Positions 5,888 through 14,365 of a stretch of DNA of 14,871 nucleotides are shown here, in pieces. This DNA comes from CAYNFR01 sp964616755 (GTDB taxonomy: Bacteria > Bacteroidota > Bacteroidia > Chitinophagales > Saprospiraceae): NCBI GenBank assembly GCA_964616755.1, contig CAZTSI010000069.1:1-14871 (forward strand). Direction: 5' to 3'. Positions within the stretch are counted from its first letter, which is position 1, and each line of letters begins with the position of its first letter. The translations under genes and the position numbers were made by a program. The notes under the pieces were generated by a model that saw only the letters and a list, made by a program, of their open reading frames with translations, was not told where the DNA came from and did not search any database.

Positions 5888-7704
5888 TTCTTCGATAAGG
5901 GAATGGTAAAATGAGAACTTGTGCCTTGTGCATTTGAAGTAATTCGAATAAGACCTGAAACCGCAGCAATACGAGCGTGAATGTTCTTCAATCCGACACC
6001 GGCTATTTGTTTTTCGGGATCATAGCCATGACCATTGTCTGAGATAGTAATGTGTAGCGATTTATCTTTTTTATCAAATAGAATACTCGCTCTTGTAGCC
6101 TCTGAATGCGATAGGATATTATTGACCAATTGAAAAATGACATTATATAAAACGTATTTTAGATCCTCAATTTCTGATGTTGCTACATTGTTTCGGTGTA
6201 GGGCAAACTGTATTTGAGTGGTTCGATTAAGTTTATGGATCAAGGCTTCTATTACTTCAAATAGTCCCGTATTTTCCAATTCTTCTGGTAATAAATGGTG
6301 AGAGATCCGGCGCACATCGCTATAGATCGTGTCGAGAAGTTTAGCTGTGTCGTCGATAGATTTTTTTGTCCGGTCGTTTAAACCATTAGAGACATAGTCC
6401 AATTGCCACTTGGCCGCAGCAAGTTTTGTGTTGACGCTATCGTGTAGGTCAGCAGATAAGCGTTTACGCTCTATTTGCTCCCCGAGTAAGTAGGCATTCT
6501 GCGCTTCTCTTTTCGTTTTTTCTAATAATTTCAGACTATCTGCAAGCTGTTTATTTCTTCTAATTAGAAAGTATGCCCCGAAGGCAAGCCCTACAGATAT
6601 CAGAAGTAGGAAATACCAAATAGTTTGCCTTTTATCATTTTCTAATTTAGCGATTTTTATCTCTTGTTCGGCAACATTATATTTTGTGAGGAGTTCTTGA
6701 TATTTTTTACCTACATCATCAGTTCGCATGGTATTCTCCATCTCAACGTTGTTTTCTAAATGTACTAAAGCGCTATCCATTTGACCTAACTTCTTATAAT
6801 TGTTGTATAGCAAACTTTCAAGTCGTGCTAAAAATTCGATATTTTTTGAATTCTTCACATATCCCTCGGCTTGGCGCAATAGTTGATTGGCCGCGTGATG
6901 ATCGCCGTTAGCGGTCAGATAGGTTGATTTATGTCCTAGTAATTCTAAAAAGACATGCCACAAACCTTGAGAAAGAGCTATCTCCTCTGCCTGTGCATAA
7001 TAGGTCTCGGCCTTTATTTGATCTCCTTTTCGATAATAAATACCTGACAATACAGAATAATTATCAGCCTTGATAGGGGCATAACTAATACTCGGCAAAA
7101 TTTCATTTACTCGAAGATAATAATACAAAGCGCTGTCCAGATTTATTTCACGCCCAAGGCCGTAATAAAAGCAGTCGCCGTACCAATCTAATATCAAGCT
7201 GAGGCTATTTTTTCCTTCGGCCATTTTGGCAATTGGGAGGGCTATATCAAACACTTGACGGCATTCATCATGAAGGTTGGAGTTGCTCAATAAAAAGCCT
7301 TTGAGGACGTAAGAATAGGCTCTTTCTTTTAATACTCCCCCAGCCTTATCATACAAAAGTACTGCGTCCGAATAATGTTCTAGGGCTTTTGTAAACTCGC
7401 CTCGTGTATCATGATATTTTCCTCTAGCGCGATGATAAAATGCCATAGCACTTGGCCAGGTACTTTTTTTGGTGATCGTGTATAAGGTGTCAAGATATAA
7501 CAATGCTCTCGGGTCAAGTTGACTTGCGAGACTTTCGATCAGAAAGTTGTAATGCCAGATTACTTGAGTATCTCTCTGTACTGGATCGGATAGGCCTTTT
7601 GCTTTTGCCAGGTTATCAAGAATTACATCTGTCTGTCCAAATATGCCGCTTAGAGCCATCAGGGCAAAACCAGTAAATACAAATCGACTACAACTAGTGT
7701 GCAA
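5884..7704 (-). CDS. TPR-containing sensor histidine kinase (HisKA_3 / NarX-like)
   Basis: The protein has 606 residues. An N-terminal signal-like stretch (1-23, FVFTGFALMALSGIFGQ) leads into a periplasmic region of TPR-like helical repeats (about 85-320; for example MAFYHRARGKYHDTRGEFTK and LSGIYYRKGDQIKAETYYAQ). A coiled coil (about 335-360) leads to one transmembrane helix (363-381, IWYFLLLISVGLAFGAYFLI). The HisKA_3 dimerisation helix carries the phospho-accepting His421 in ERKRLSADLHDSVNTKL. The ATPase part has an N box (QLVNNILSHSEA, 525-536), SDNGHGYDPE (D556) and GVGLKNIHARI. This is the usual Bacteroidota TPR-sensor kinase and should phosphorylate a NarL-type regulator, probably the convergent neighbour. 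The longest form starts at TTG 7704; ATG 7659 would shorten the signal peptide. The signal sensed cannot be read from the sequence. Confidence 0.93.
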   Translation of the reverse strand: MHTSCSRFVFTGFALMALSGIFGQTDVILDNLAKAKGLSDPVQRDTQVIWHYNFLIESLASQLDPRALLYLDTLYTITKKSTWPSAMAFYHRARGKYHDTRGEFTKALEHYSDAVLLYDKAGGVLKERAYSYVLKGFLLSNSNLHDECRQVFDIALPIAKMAEGKNSLSLILDWYGDCFYYGLGREINLDSALYYYLRVNEILPSISYAPIKADNYSVLSGIYYRKGDQIKAETYYAQAEEIALSQGLWHVFLELLGHKSTYLTANGDHHAANQLLRQAEGYVKNSKNIEFLARLESLLYNNYKKLGQMDSALVHLENNVEMENTMRTDDVGKKYQELLTKYNVAEQEIKIAKLENDKRQTIWYFLLLISVGLAFGAYFLIRRNKQLADSLKLLEKTKREAQNAYLLGEQIERKRLSADLHDSVNTKLAAAKWQLDYVSNGLNDRTKKSIDDTAKLLDTIYSDVRRISHHLLPEELENTGLFEVIEALIHKLNRTTQIQFALHRNNVATSEIEDLKYVLYNVIFQLVNNILSHSEATRASILFDKKDKSLHITISDNGHGYDPEKQIAGVGLKNIHARIAAVSGLIRITSNAQGTSSHFTIPLSKN

Positions 7705-8191
7705 GGGGGAAAGGTTTGTCAGAATAAATGTAAGCTATAAACGATTAAGTGACCTAACTAAGAGACATTTTAAAGTATTAAAACGAGGCATAGAGGTGAA
7801 TCTTCAAGTTTTCATATAGACAAAAATATAGGTTTCCCTTTAGCTAATTATAGGTATTCATGGATAGGTAGGTCAGGTAGATGGGAGGATATTTGTAAGA
7901 GTAAATCGTTCTAGTATACTCGAATGTTAACGGTCTTATTTCTGACAATCAAAGGTCTTAACACTTCTGAAAAAAAACTAAGTTGAATATAGACACAGGG
8001 TATCAATTACTTTGAGCACTGATAATGAAACTACATAAAACGATAAACCGTATAAGGATTAGTCCATCGGGGACTGACTCTAACTATTAGAAATGAAATA
8101 ATATTCAAATTTTATGGATTGAATTGGGTCTTGATAGATATGTAATAGCAGGAATAGCGCTTCTAACAATTTATAATATTAATACAGTGAT
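7705..8191. other. Divergent intergenic region, no supported gene
   Basis: This stretch of 487 nt between the kinase (minus) and the HTH gene (plus) has no open frame of note. It must hold both promoters. A TATAAT lies at 8172-8177, 15 nt before the HTH start, without a clear partner element. A small AGTCC/GGACT hairpin lies near 8060-8076. The region is long for a simple promoter pair and may contain operators or a small RNA, but nothing diagnostic was seen. Confidence 0.5.
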
Positions 8192-8443
8192 ATGACTTTT
8201 ATACTGGCCAATAAGCAGCATCATTTATCATCACGAGAGATGCAAATTTTAAACTTGATATCGTATGAATATACCACCGATGAAATCGCTTGTATACTTT
8301 TTCTTAGTCCACATACAATAGAATCACATAAGAAAAGCTTGCGCGGCAAAATGTCTGTCAAAAGTATTGCCGGCCTCATACGAAAGGGCTTTGAGTTAGG
8401 GCTATTAGAAAAAGGTCAACGACAATTAATTATAACGATTTAA
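8192..8443 (+). CDS. Stand-alone LuxR/GerE-type helix-turn-helix regulator
   Basis: The protein has 83 residues and consists almost wholly of a LuxR-type DNA-binding domain (about 12-71): LSSREMQILNLISYEYTTDE, then CILFLSPHTIESHKKSLRGK and SVKSIAGLIRKGFELGLL. There is no receiver, PAS or ligand-binding part, and only 12 nt of open frame precede ATG 8192, so it is not the visible remnant of a longer gene. Its HTH resembles that of the nearby response regulator (similar LxxREIxIxxLIS and TTxEI patterns). It ends 11 nt before the propeller lipoprotein gene, implying co-transcription. It could be an autoregulator of that operon or a partner or competitor of the response regulator at shared sites. 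Solo GerE-domain proteins are known, but direct coupling to one large surface protein is unusual. Confidence 0.85.
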   Translation: MTFILANKQHHLSSREMQILNLISYEYTTDEIACILFLSPHTIESHKKSLRGKMSVKSIAGLIRKGFELGLLEKGQRQLIITI

Positions 8444-8454
8444 TAAGAAAGCAG

Positions 8455-11019
8455 ATGCAAAGATTCACCCTATTTACCCTGGTAAGCGCTATAATGTTTT
8501 GTGCCCAAATGATATTTTTTATAGGTTGTAAGACGAAGGTGTCAGATGATAGTCAGCACCCCCTATATCAAACGATCATCGAGCGTAGCGAACATGAATA
8601 TAATAGGGTAAAGGAGCCAGGGACAGGATTAGTGCCAACGGAGCGATTATTTGAAGCTCAAAAGGTCATCAATAGAAAGTTGTCACAAAAAGATGCCATC
8701 CCAAATATCAACTGGGAAGAGCGCGGCCCTCAAAATGTAGCAGGACGGACTCGATCAATTCTGATAGATTCGCGTGATCCGACCGGCAATTTTATCTGGA
8801 CAGGTGGTGTATCAGGAGGATTATGGAAGAGTACAAATGGCGGTGTTTCTTGGACAGCTGTAAATCATTTCTATAACAATCTTGCTGTCACCTCGGTCGT
8901 GCAAGATCCTAATAATAGCAACATTATCTACTTTGGCACTGGTGAAATGTGGGCATATGGCAGTGGACTGAGGGGTGCTGGCATATATAAATCTACAGAT
9001 GGCGGCATAAGCTTTGCGCAGATCGCTTTTACAGTAAATAATAAGGACTTTGAATTTATCAACCGTCTGGCAATACACAGTTATAACGGCACTACCCATT
9101 TGTATGCGGCTACCGGCAGTTCGGATAATACTAGAGGTGGATTGTATATTACACAAAATGGCGGCACCAGTTGGTTAGTGTGGAAGGGAAATAATACAGG
9201 GGTGAACAATTTTGCGAGTGACGTACGCATCACAGCGCCTGATCCACAAAATGGCAATAATGCGGCAGTAATTGCAGCTTTTGGGGGCGGTAATACATAC
9301 TTCCCGACGGAAAGTGATGGTATTTATGTTAGTCTGAATGGCGGCAATAGTTGGTTTAAAGAATGGTCAGCCAACAGCAATGAGGGTCGCATCGAACTTG
9401 CTATTGCGCCAAGTGACCCATATATCCGCTACATGCTTTGTGAATCCAAGGATCCTAATATTTTGCCTACGATGTATGGTCGTGCTTTTATAGGAAGTTA
9501 TCAATATGTGCCTATTTCGCTACCCTTAAACTGGAAGGATTTGAGTTGTACGACTCCAGAGATTGATATGTTTCGTGGTCAAGATTTTTATGACCTCGCA
9601 ATGGCGGTCAGTCCTATAAATCCATATGTGTTGTTCGTAGGTGGAGTAGATTTATGGGCATACGTACGAAATCCACAAATATTTTCTGATCAATGGACTC
9701 AAATAAGCCATTGGGCGGGTCTTTGTAATTTGCAATTTGTACATGCAGACCAACATGCAATACAATTTGCCAATGTTAATACGGTATATGTAGCCAACGA
9801 TGGGGGTATATTCAAATCAGAAAATGTGACAACTCAACTCACATTTGGCTTTAGAGGTAACGGCTTAAATATAACGCAGTTGTATTCGGCTGACCTACAC
9901 CCTTCAGCGGGCAATAATGAATATGTTTCGGGTACCCAAGACAATGGTTCACCACTGTTTAGGAGCGCAGGGATGAATAATACAGTAGACGTGTCTGGTG
10001 GGGATGGTGGTTTTTCGCATGTCGACCAACTCACTCCCAATATTCAGATTACCTCCAATACAAATCAAAACTACACGGTCACAAACACCGCTTGGGCGAA
10101 TAATCAGCCTGAAAAGCGCGTAAATACAACGGGTGGACGATTTATCAATCCGACCGATTATGACGATGTCGCTAAAAAATTATACTGTGTCAATGGTGCG
10201 GGCAATTTTACCCGTTGGGAGAACCCTGCTACCTTAGGTGAAACGTTAACTACGGTGAGTGTGACTGGATTTCCTATGGCCATTTCTGATCCTAGACCTT
10301 GGCATGTCCGTGTTTCGCCCAATGTGGCGAATAGAGTATATTTTGGCTTTGACAATGGAGTGGTGGCGCGCGTAGATGGTGCTAATACGGGTAGCTCAAA
10401 AACAGCGCAAGTCATATTCAATCTTAATCTTGGCTCTGGCCGCGCTGTGAGTTGTGTAGAAATAGAGCGAGGAAACGAAAATCACATACTCGTGACTCTT
10501 TCTAATTATGGTGTTACTAGTATATATGAAAGCTTCAATGGTAATAGCGCAAGCCCCACATGGCAATCCGTAGAAGGTAATTTGCCTGATATGCCAGTCA
10601 GGTGGGCCATGTTCAATCCTAATAACTCAGATCAAGCATTAATAGCGACCGAACTAGGCGTATGGAGCACCACAAACTTAAATGGCAACAGTACTGACTG
10701 GGATCCTACTAACGCGGGACTTTCGAATACACGCGTAGACATGCTCAAATATCGAAGTTCAGACAAACAAGTAATTGCTGCGACGCACGGTCGTGGACTA
10801 TTTACCACCAATGATTTCATGACAGACCCGTGTGATAATGTGGTATCGCTGAATGGCTTGACGCTCGGGGGAAATTATACAGCGCGACAATCGATCAATT
10901 CGGTCAACACAATCGTGTCTACGGCCGCTAATTTTTTGGCTCCTGAGGTGATTTTCAATCCATCATTCACAGTCAATAGCGGGGTACAATTTATGGTGTC
11001 AACGACGGGTTGTAATTAA
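8455..11019 (+). CDS. Large Asp-box (BNR/VPS10-like) beta-propeller lipoprotein with GCX C-terminus
   Basis: The protein has 854 residues. The N-terminus (FTLFTLVSAIMFCAQMIFF) is a hydrophobic signal ending in a lipobox-like F-I-G-C25, so a lipidated Cys25 is likely. The body (about 85-790) is a sortilin/BNR-type beta-propeller: Asp-box motifs are readable at STNGGVSW (126-133), STDGGISF (180-187), TQNGGTSW (233-240) and SLNGGNSW (293-300), with NDGGIFKSE later. GPQNVAGRTRSILIDSRDP at 91-109 is common in secreted Bacteroidota propellers of this class. The last ~64 residues form a small beta-rich domain with APEVIFNPSFTVNSGVQF and terminate in G-C-N. That ending resembles the GCX-COOH '3-coathanger stack' class as I recall it. 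No glycosidase active site could be assigned. It likely acts at the cell surface in binding or in protein or polymer handling. It follows the HTH gene by 11 nt. Confidence 0.88.
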   Translation: MQRFTLFTLVSAIMFCAQMIFFIGCKTKVSDDSQHPLYQTIIERSEHEYNRVKEPGTGLVPTERLFEAQKVINRKLSQKDAIPNINWEERGPQNVAGRTRSILIDSRDPTGNFIWTGGVSGGLWKSTNGGVSWTAVNHFYNNLAVTSVVQDPNNSNIIYFGTGEMWAYGSGLRGAGIYKSTDGGISFAQIAFTVNNKDFEFINRLAIHSYNGTTHLYAATGSSDNTRGGLYITQNGGTSWLVWKGNNTGVNNFASDVRITAPDPQNGNNAAVIAAFGGGNTYFPTESDGIYVSLNGGNSWFKEWSANSNEGRIELAIAPSDPYIRYMLCESKDPNILPTMYGRAFIGSYQYVPISLPLNWKDLSCTTPEIDMFRGQDFYDLAMAVSPINPYVLFVGGVDLWAYVRNPQIFSDQWTQISHWAGLCNLQFVHADQHAIQFANVNTVYVANDGGIFKSENVTTQLTFGFRGNGLNITQLYSADLHPSAGNNEYVSGTQDNGSPLFRSAGMNNTVDVSGGDGGFSHVDQLTPNIQITSNTNQNYTVTNTAWANNQPEKRVNTTGGRFINPTDYDDVAKKLYCVNGAGNFTRWENPATLGETLTTVSVTGFPMAISDPRPWHVRVSPNVANRVYFGFDNGVVARVDGANTGSSKTAQVIFNLNLGSGRAVSCVEIERGNENHILVTLSNYGVTSIYESFNGNSASPTWQSVEGNLPDMPVRWAMFNPNNSDQALIATELGVWSTTNLNGNSTDWDPTNAGLSNTRVDMLKYRSSDKQVIAATHGRGLFTTNDFMTDPCDNVVSLNGLTLGGNYTARQSINSVNTIVSTAANFLAPEVIFNPSFTVNSGVQFMVSTTGCN

Positions 11020-11074
11020 GGTTCGTTAGTGTATCTTATGTCTAAAGGCAGATGATCGTAGGGAGATGAAATAA

Positions 11075-11129
11075 ACACTTAGCATCTACTAGTTCAATTA
11101 GTAAGTGTAAGGAAGGGGTATTTTTTTTT
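11075..11129 (+). terminator. Weak candidate terminator after the propeller gene
   Basis: ACACTTA (11075-11081) pairs with TAAGTGT (11102-11108), and a run of nine Ts follows at 11121. The 12-nt gap between stem and T-tract and the 20-nt loop are atypical, so this is only a possible end of the HTH-propeller transcript. Confidence 0.25.
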
Positions 11130-11194
11130 AAAACTTCTGAGATGTGTTGAATGATTAAACAGGATTGTAAAATCTATAACTTGACTTGTTCAAA

Positions 11195-11866
11195 TCAAAT
11201 GATCATTCCATCGCCCATCTCGATAATTCTATCCGTTTTTTTGGCAAATTCTAGATCATGAGTGACAATCAGCATAGACATTTGATACATATGGCTCAAT
11301 TCCCGCAATACATTAAACACATTTTCAGAATTCTTGCTATCTAAATTACCCGTGGGCTCATCTCCCATGATGATTTTAGGATTATTGATCAAGGCTCGGG
11401 CAATCGAAACTCTTTGTTTTTGTCCACCAGATATCTTGGATGCTTTCTTATTGGCTTGATCAGCCACGCCCAATAGTTCTAATTTTTCGAGTGCATTTTT
11501 TCGCACAGTAGCTTCATTGTATTTTCCTAGTTTTAGGCCAGGCAACATGACATTTTTTAGAACAGTAAACTCTGGTAGTAAGTAATGAAATTGAAAGACA
11601 AATCCAATATTTTCGTTACGCACATTGGCCAATTCATTTCTTGAAAGGTTCGACATTTTTCTACTATCAATAAATAGTTCCCCTTCATAATTAGTGTCCA
11701 TCGTAGAAAGTATATACAATAAAGTAGATTTACCACAACCAGACTTGCCCATAATCGATACAAATTCTTCATGCTGAAGCTTAATAGAAATATCCTTAAG
11801 CACATGAAATTTTACTGGATCTAGGAAGTATTTATTGATATTTATAGTTTCTAATATTGGTCGCAT
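11195..11866 (-). CDS. ABC transporter ATPase, LolD/MacB-like
   Basis: The 223-residue nucleotide-binding subunit has every expected motif: Walker A GKSGCGKST (40-48), Q-loop Q92 in GFVFQFHYLLPEFT, signature ISGGQKQRV (145-153), Walker B IIMGDEP (D169, E170), D-loop GNLD and switch His203 (IVTHD). FQFHYLLPEFT and the NNPKIIMGDEPTGNLD block are very like LolD, the ATPase of the lipoprotein-release complex, and closely related MacB-type exporters. It would power the permease encoded 8 nt upstream. The third gene of the operon is a lipoprotein membrane-fusion protein rather than a second LolC/E subunit, which favours a MacAB-like exporter over a true Lol system. The substrate cannot be told from the sequence. 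Start ATG 11866 is natural for the family. Confidence 0.94.
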   Translation of the reverse strand: MRPILETININKYFLDPVKFHVLKDISIKLQHEEFVSIMGKSGCGKSTLLYILSTMDTNYEGELFIDSRKMSNLSRNELANVRNENIGFVFQFHYLLPEFTVLKNVMLPGLKLGKYNEATVRKNALEKLELLGVADQANKKASKISGGQKQRVSIARALINNPKIIMGDEPTGNLDSKNSENVFNVLRELSHMYQMSMLIVTHDLEFAKKTDRIIEMGDGMII

Positions 11867-11874
11867 GCTATTTA

Positions 11875-13131
11875 TTATTGACCTCTGATGATTTCTACGG
11901 GATCTATTTTTTGCGCTTTTCTAGAGGGAAGGTATCCTGCTAAAAAGGTGGTGACGAGCGCGAAAACAATGCCCCCGATATAAAAATTAGGATCATAGTT
12001 AATGGGATATGTTTGCACTGTAGGCAAGGCTTCTGTTACAAAAGGTATTTTATCTATCAAAACCGATACACCATAGCCTACGCCCAAACCTAAGACGCCT
12101 CCTATTATTCCAATCATTAGGGCTTGAAATATGAAAATGAACATAACATCACTACCTGTAAATCCTGTAGCTTTTAAGATGGCGATATCATTCATTTTTT
12201 CGTAAATAAGCATGTTGAGAATATTATAGATACCGAATCCGGCCACTATGAGCAGAGTAACCGAAACGGCATAGGATATGAGCGTACGTATATCCGAACC
12301 TGTGTCAAACTGTGCATTGGCGGTATTGATGTCAAGGGCTTTGACGTCATATATACGCTCGATCAAAGTGGCAACGGGCACAGCATCATTGATATCGTGC
12401 AATTTGACATGAATACGACTTATAAAATTCCCCTCAGCCCCTATGATTTGTTGTGCCATTGCTAAACTGACATAACTTTGTACATCATCGACTTCAGCAA
12501 GACCACTTTGAAAGATTCCACCTACAGTCAATGAAAAAATGGTTCCGTCAGTGTTCATCACTTGAAGCTTGTCACCGACAGTAAGGGAAAGCTTTTTTGC
12601 AATACCCGCGCCAAGCAGGGTATTATTCTTTCTTTTTAATAAGCAGTTTACATCACCTTGAACGATATAATCTTTAAAATTGAAAAGGCGGACTTCTTCA
12701 TTTACTTCTATCCCATTTAGCACGCCATTTAAATTATTAGAGCCTGCAAGATAAAATACCTTGGCGGTAGCCTGTGGGGTCGCCCCTAACACCTTGTCGT
12801 GATTGCGCAATTCAGATAATATTGGCAGTGCATTATGTATACGCGTTAAGCGACTCTTGGGCTTTACAGAATGTACATAATTTATAGCATTGATTTGAGT
12901 GAATAATCGATCAACGGGTTGTATATCTGATGCTTCTGTTTTATTGAATAGTTGAATATGAGGAGTTCTATTTAAGACTAGACCATCCAAAAGTTTGTTG
13001 AGGCCTGTCATAAAGCTCATCATAATAATGAACATACTTATCCCAAAAGTAACACCAAGAGAAGCAATAGCCGTCTGCTTAATCTTAGAGACTAAATGGG
13101 TTTTCGATATGTCAATTAGCAATGTCGACAT
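11875..13131 (-). CDS. ABC transporter permease, FtsX/MacB type
   Basis: The 418-residue permease has the four-helix FtsX/MacB layout: TM1 about 20-42 (AIASLGVTFGISMFIIMMSF), a large periplasmic domain (about 45-280, MacB_PCD type), then TM2 about 284-309, TM3 about 329-358 and TM4 about 383-402. EKMNDIAILKATGFT (311-325) between TM2 and TM3 is the cytoplasmic coupling segment that meets the ATPase. The end, GYLPSRKAQKIDPVEIIRG, is a hallmark of the family. It likely dimerises and drives mechanotransmission rather than classical pore transport. The gene starts 1 nt after the fusion-protein stop and ends 8 nt before the ATPase start, so the three are translationally tight. LolC/E proteins share this fold, but the context of a single permease with a fusion protein suggests a MacB-like exporter. 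Confidence 0.94.
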   Translation of the reverse strand: MSTLLIDISKTHLVSKIKQTAIASLGVTFGISMFIIMMSFMTGLNKLLDGLVLNRTPHIQLFNKTEASDIQPVDRLFTQINAINYVHSVKPKSRLTRIHNALPILSELRNHDKVLGATPQATAKVFYLAGSNNLNGVLNGIEVNEEVRLFNFKDYIVQGDVNCLLKRKNNTLLGAGIAKKLSLTVGDKLQVMNTDGTIFSLTVGGIFQSGLAEVDDVQSYVSLAMAQQIIGAEGNFISRIHVKLHDINDAVPVATLIERIYDVKALDINTANAQFDTGSDIRTLISYAVSVTLLIVAGFGIYNILNMLIYEKMNDIAILKATGFTGSDVMFIFIFQALMIGIIGGVLGLGVGYGVSVLIDKIPFVTEALPTVQTYPINYDPNFYIGGIVFALVTTFLAGYLPSRKAQKIDPVEIIRGQ

Positions 13132-13132
13132 A

Positions 13133-14227
13133 TCAATTCGTCTCCCTTTTCAATAAAGTCATTGATGTATCAATACCTTCAATGATTTCAACAAACTGTA
13201 AATTTTTGAGTCCTACTTTAACCGGAAATATTCCGTCTATTGTGCGAACATTGTTATTTTCTAAAAGATATTCTGATGGTATAACTACTGCGTTGGCTCT
13301 TCGGGCTACGATAATATTAGCTTCCCCAGAGAGACCATTGTACAGCTGTGGTATAGGTGGCTCAAAATGACATTCCACTTCAAAAGTTTGTGTAGCATCA
13401 TCCTTTTTAGGGTTTATCCTTTCTACACGGGCAATAAAAATGGAATCAGCATAAGCATCTAGAGTAATTATGACAGAATCCTTCAGTTTTATTTTAGCAA
13501 TATCTACTTCATCAATATCTAGGTAAATGATAAAATTTTGGGTAGCCCCTATTTCTGCTAGTCGTTCATTTGGGTTGATAAGATCTCCAGGATTTTTATT
13601 CAGTGCATAAACAACACCATCTATTTCAGATAGGATGGTAAAGTCGGCGAGTTTACTCTTTTCTGTCCTTGATTGTACAAGCGCTTTCAAATAATTATTT
13701 TCTAAATTTAGTTGCGTTTGTGCTCTTCTTTGTTGTAATATATCCAGTTGATTGCGTGTTTTATCATAGGCCAGTTGAGCTCGGTCTACCTCATTTTTGG
13801 TGCCTATATTTTGATTCCAGAGCCTCAAGAGTCGCATAAACTGTGTTGAGTCGAGATTGAGCTGTTTTAAGGTAGATCGGATGTCGGCCTCGATATTTAG
13901 TAGAAGGTTATTATCGCCAGAAAAATTGGCTTTGGCCTCGTTTAGATTCATAATAGCACTTGATAATCTATTCTCTACCTCAACTGGAATCGTTATTTGT
14001 ATTATGGCTTGCCCTTTTTTCACTTGATCGCCTTCTTTGATTAGAATGTTTTTTATAACACCGCTTTGCATCGATTGCGCATAGTAACTAACCATGGGCT
14101 TCACTTTTGCAGAGGCGTATACCGTTTCGGTAATATCAGTGATATTTGCCTTTATACTTTCTTCTTTCTTGTTCGAACTGCAGGATATGACGAGAAGTGC
14201 GACGAGACCAATAAGTGATTTTTTCAT
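13133..14227 (-). CDS. Membrane-fusion (HlyD/MacA-like) lipoprotein of the ABC exporter
   Basis: The 364-residue protein begins with a lipoprotein signal (KKSLIGLVALLVISC, lipobox V-I-S-C16), so it is probably lipid-anchored. The order is canonical for periplasmic adaptors: lipoyl half 1 (about 52-80, SGVIKNILIKEGDQVKKGQA), a coiled-coil hairpin (about 85-195, Leu/Gln/Asn-rich, with LDILQQRRAQTQLNLEN), lipoyl half 2 (about 200-226, DGVVYALNKNPGDLINPNER), a beta-barrel domain (about 230-310) and a membrane-proximal end. It should bridge the inner-membrane permease to an outer-membrane channel; no TolC-like gene lies in the window, so that partner must be elsewhere. It is the first gene of the minus-strand operon, and the permease begins 1 nt after its stop. 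A dyad and possible promoter lie 89-138 nt upstream. Confidence 0.94.
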   Translation of the reverse strand: MKKSLIGLVALLVISCSSNKKEESIKANITDITETVYASAKVKPMVSYYAQSMQSGVIKNILIKEGDQVKKGQAIIQITIPVEVENRLSSAIMNLNEAKANFSGDNNLLLNIEADIRSTLKQLNLDSTQFMRLLRLWNQNIGTKNEVDRAQLAYDKTRNQLDILQQRRAQTQLNLENNYLKALVQSRTEKSKLADFTILSEIDGVVYALNKNPGDLINPNERLAEIGATQNFIIYLDIDEVDIAKIKLKDSVIITLDAYADSIFIARVERINPKKDDATQTFEVECHFEPPIPQLYNGLSGEANIIVARRANAVVIPSEYLLENNNVRTIDGIFPVKVGLKNLQFVEIIEGIDTSMTLLKRETN

Positions 14228-14315
14228 GTAAAAATTGTTGATATGCGCATACTCACTTACGACCTATTTGCCTAGGTGGACATATCAGGTGTGGGTGTTA
14301 ATATCTCTCTGTTGC

Positions 14316-14344
14316 AAGGTACAAAAAATGCGACTGCATGTCAA
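14316..14344 (-). promoter_or_regulatory. Possible promoter of the ABC exporter operon
   Basis: On the minus strand TTGACA (14344-14339) is followed after 17 nt by TACCTT (14321-14316). The -35 is perfect and the spacing ideal; the -10 matches three of six and also partly fits the Bacteroidota TAnnTTTG. It lies about 89 nt ahead of the fusion-protein start, with the -35 inside the adjacent dyad. Confidence 0.4.
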
Positions 14345-14365
14345 TTTGATCGCTAGTCAAATTGA
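14341..14365. promoter_or_regulatory. Perfect 9-bp inverted repeat, candidate operator of the exporter operon
   Basis: TCAATTTGA (14341-14349) and TCAAATTGA (14357-14365) are exact reverse complements with a 7-nt spacer. The dyad overlaps the candidate -35 hexamer and lies 114-138 nt ahead of the fusion-protein start, an arrangement typical of repressor sites (TetR or MarR type). No regulator gene is adjacent, and the function is inferred. Confidence 0.55.

Noticed and set aside
8821..10820. Several 60-110 codon minus-strand frames inside the propeller gene
   Set aside because: Antisense shadows of a long gene with clear repeated Asp-box motifs.
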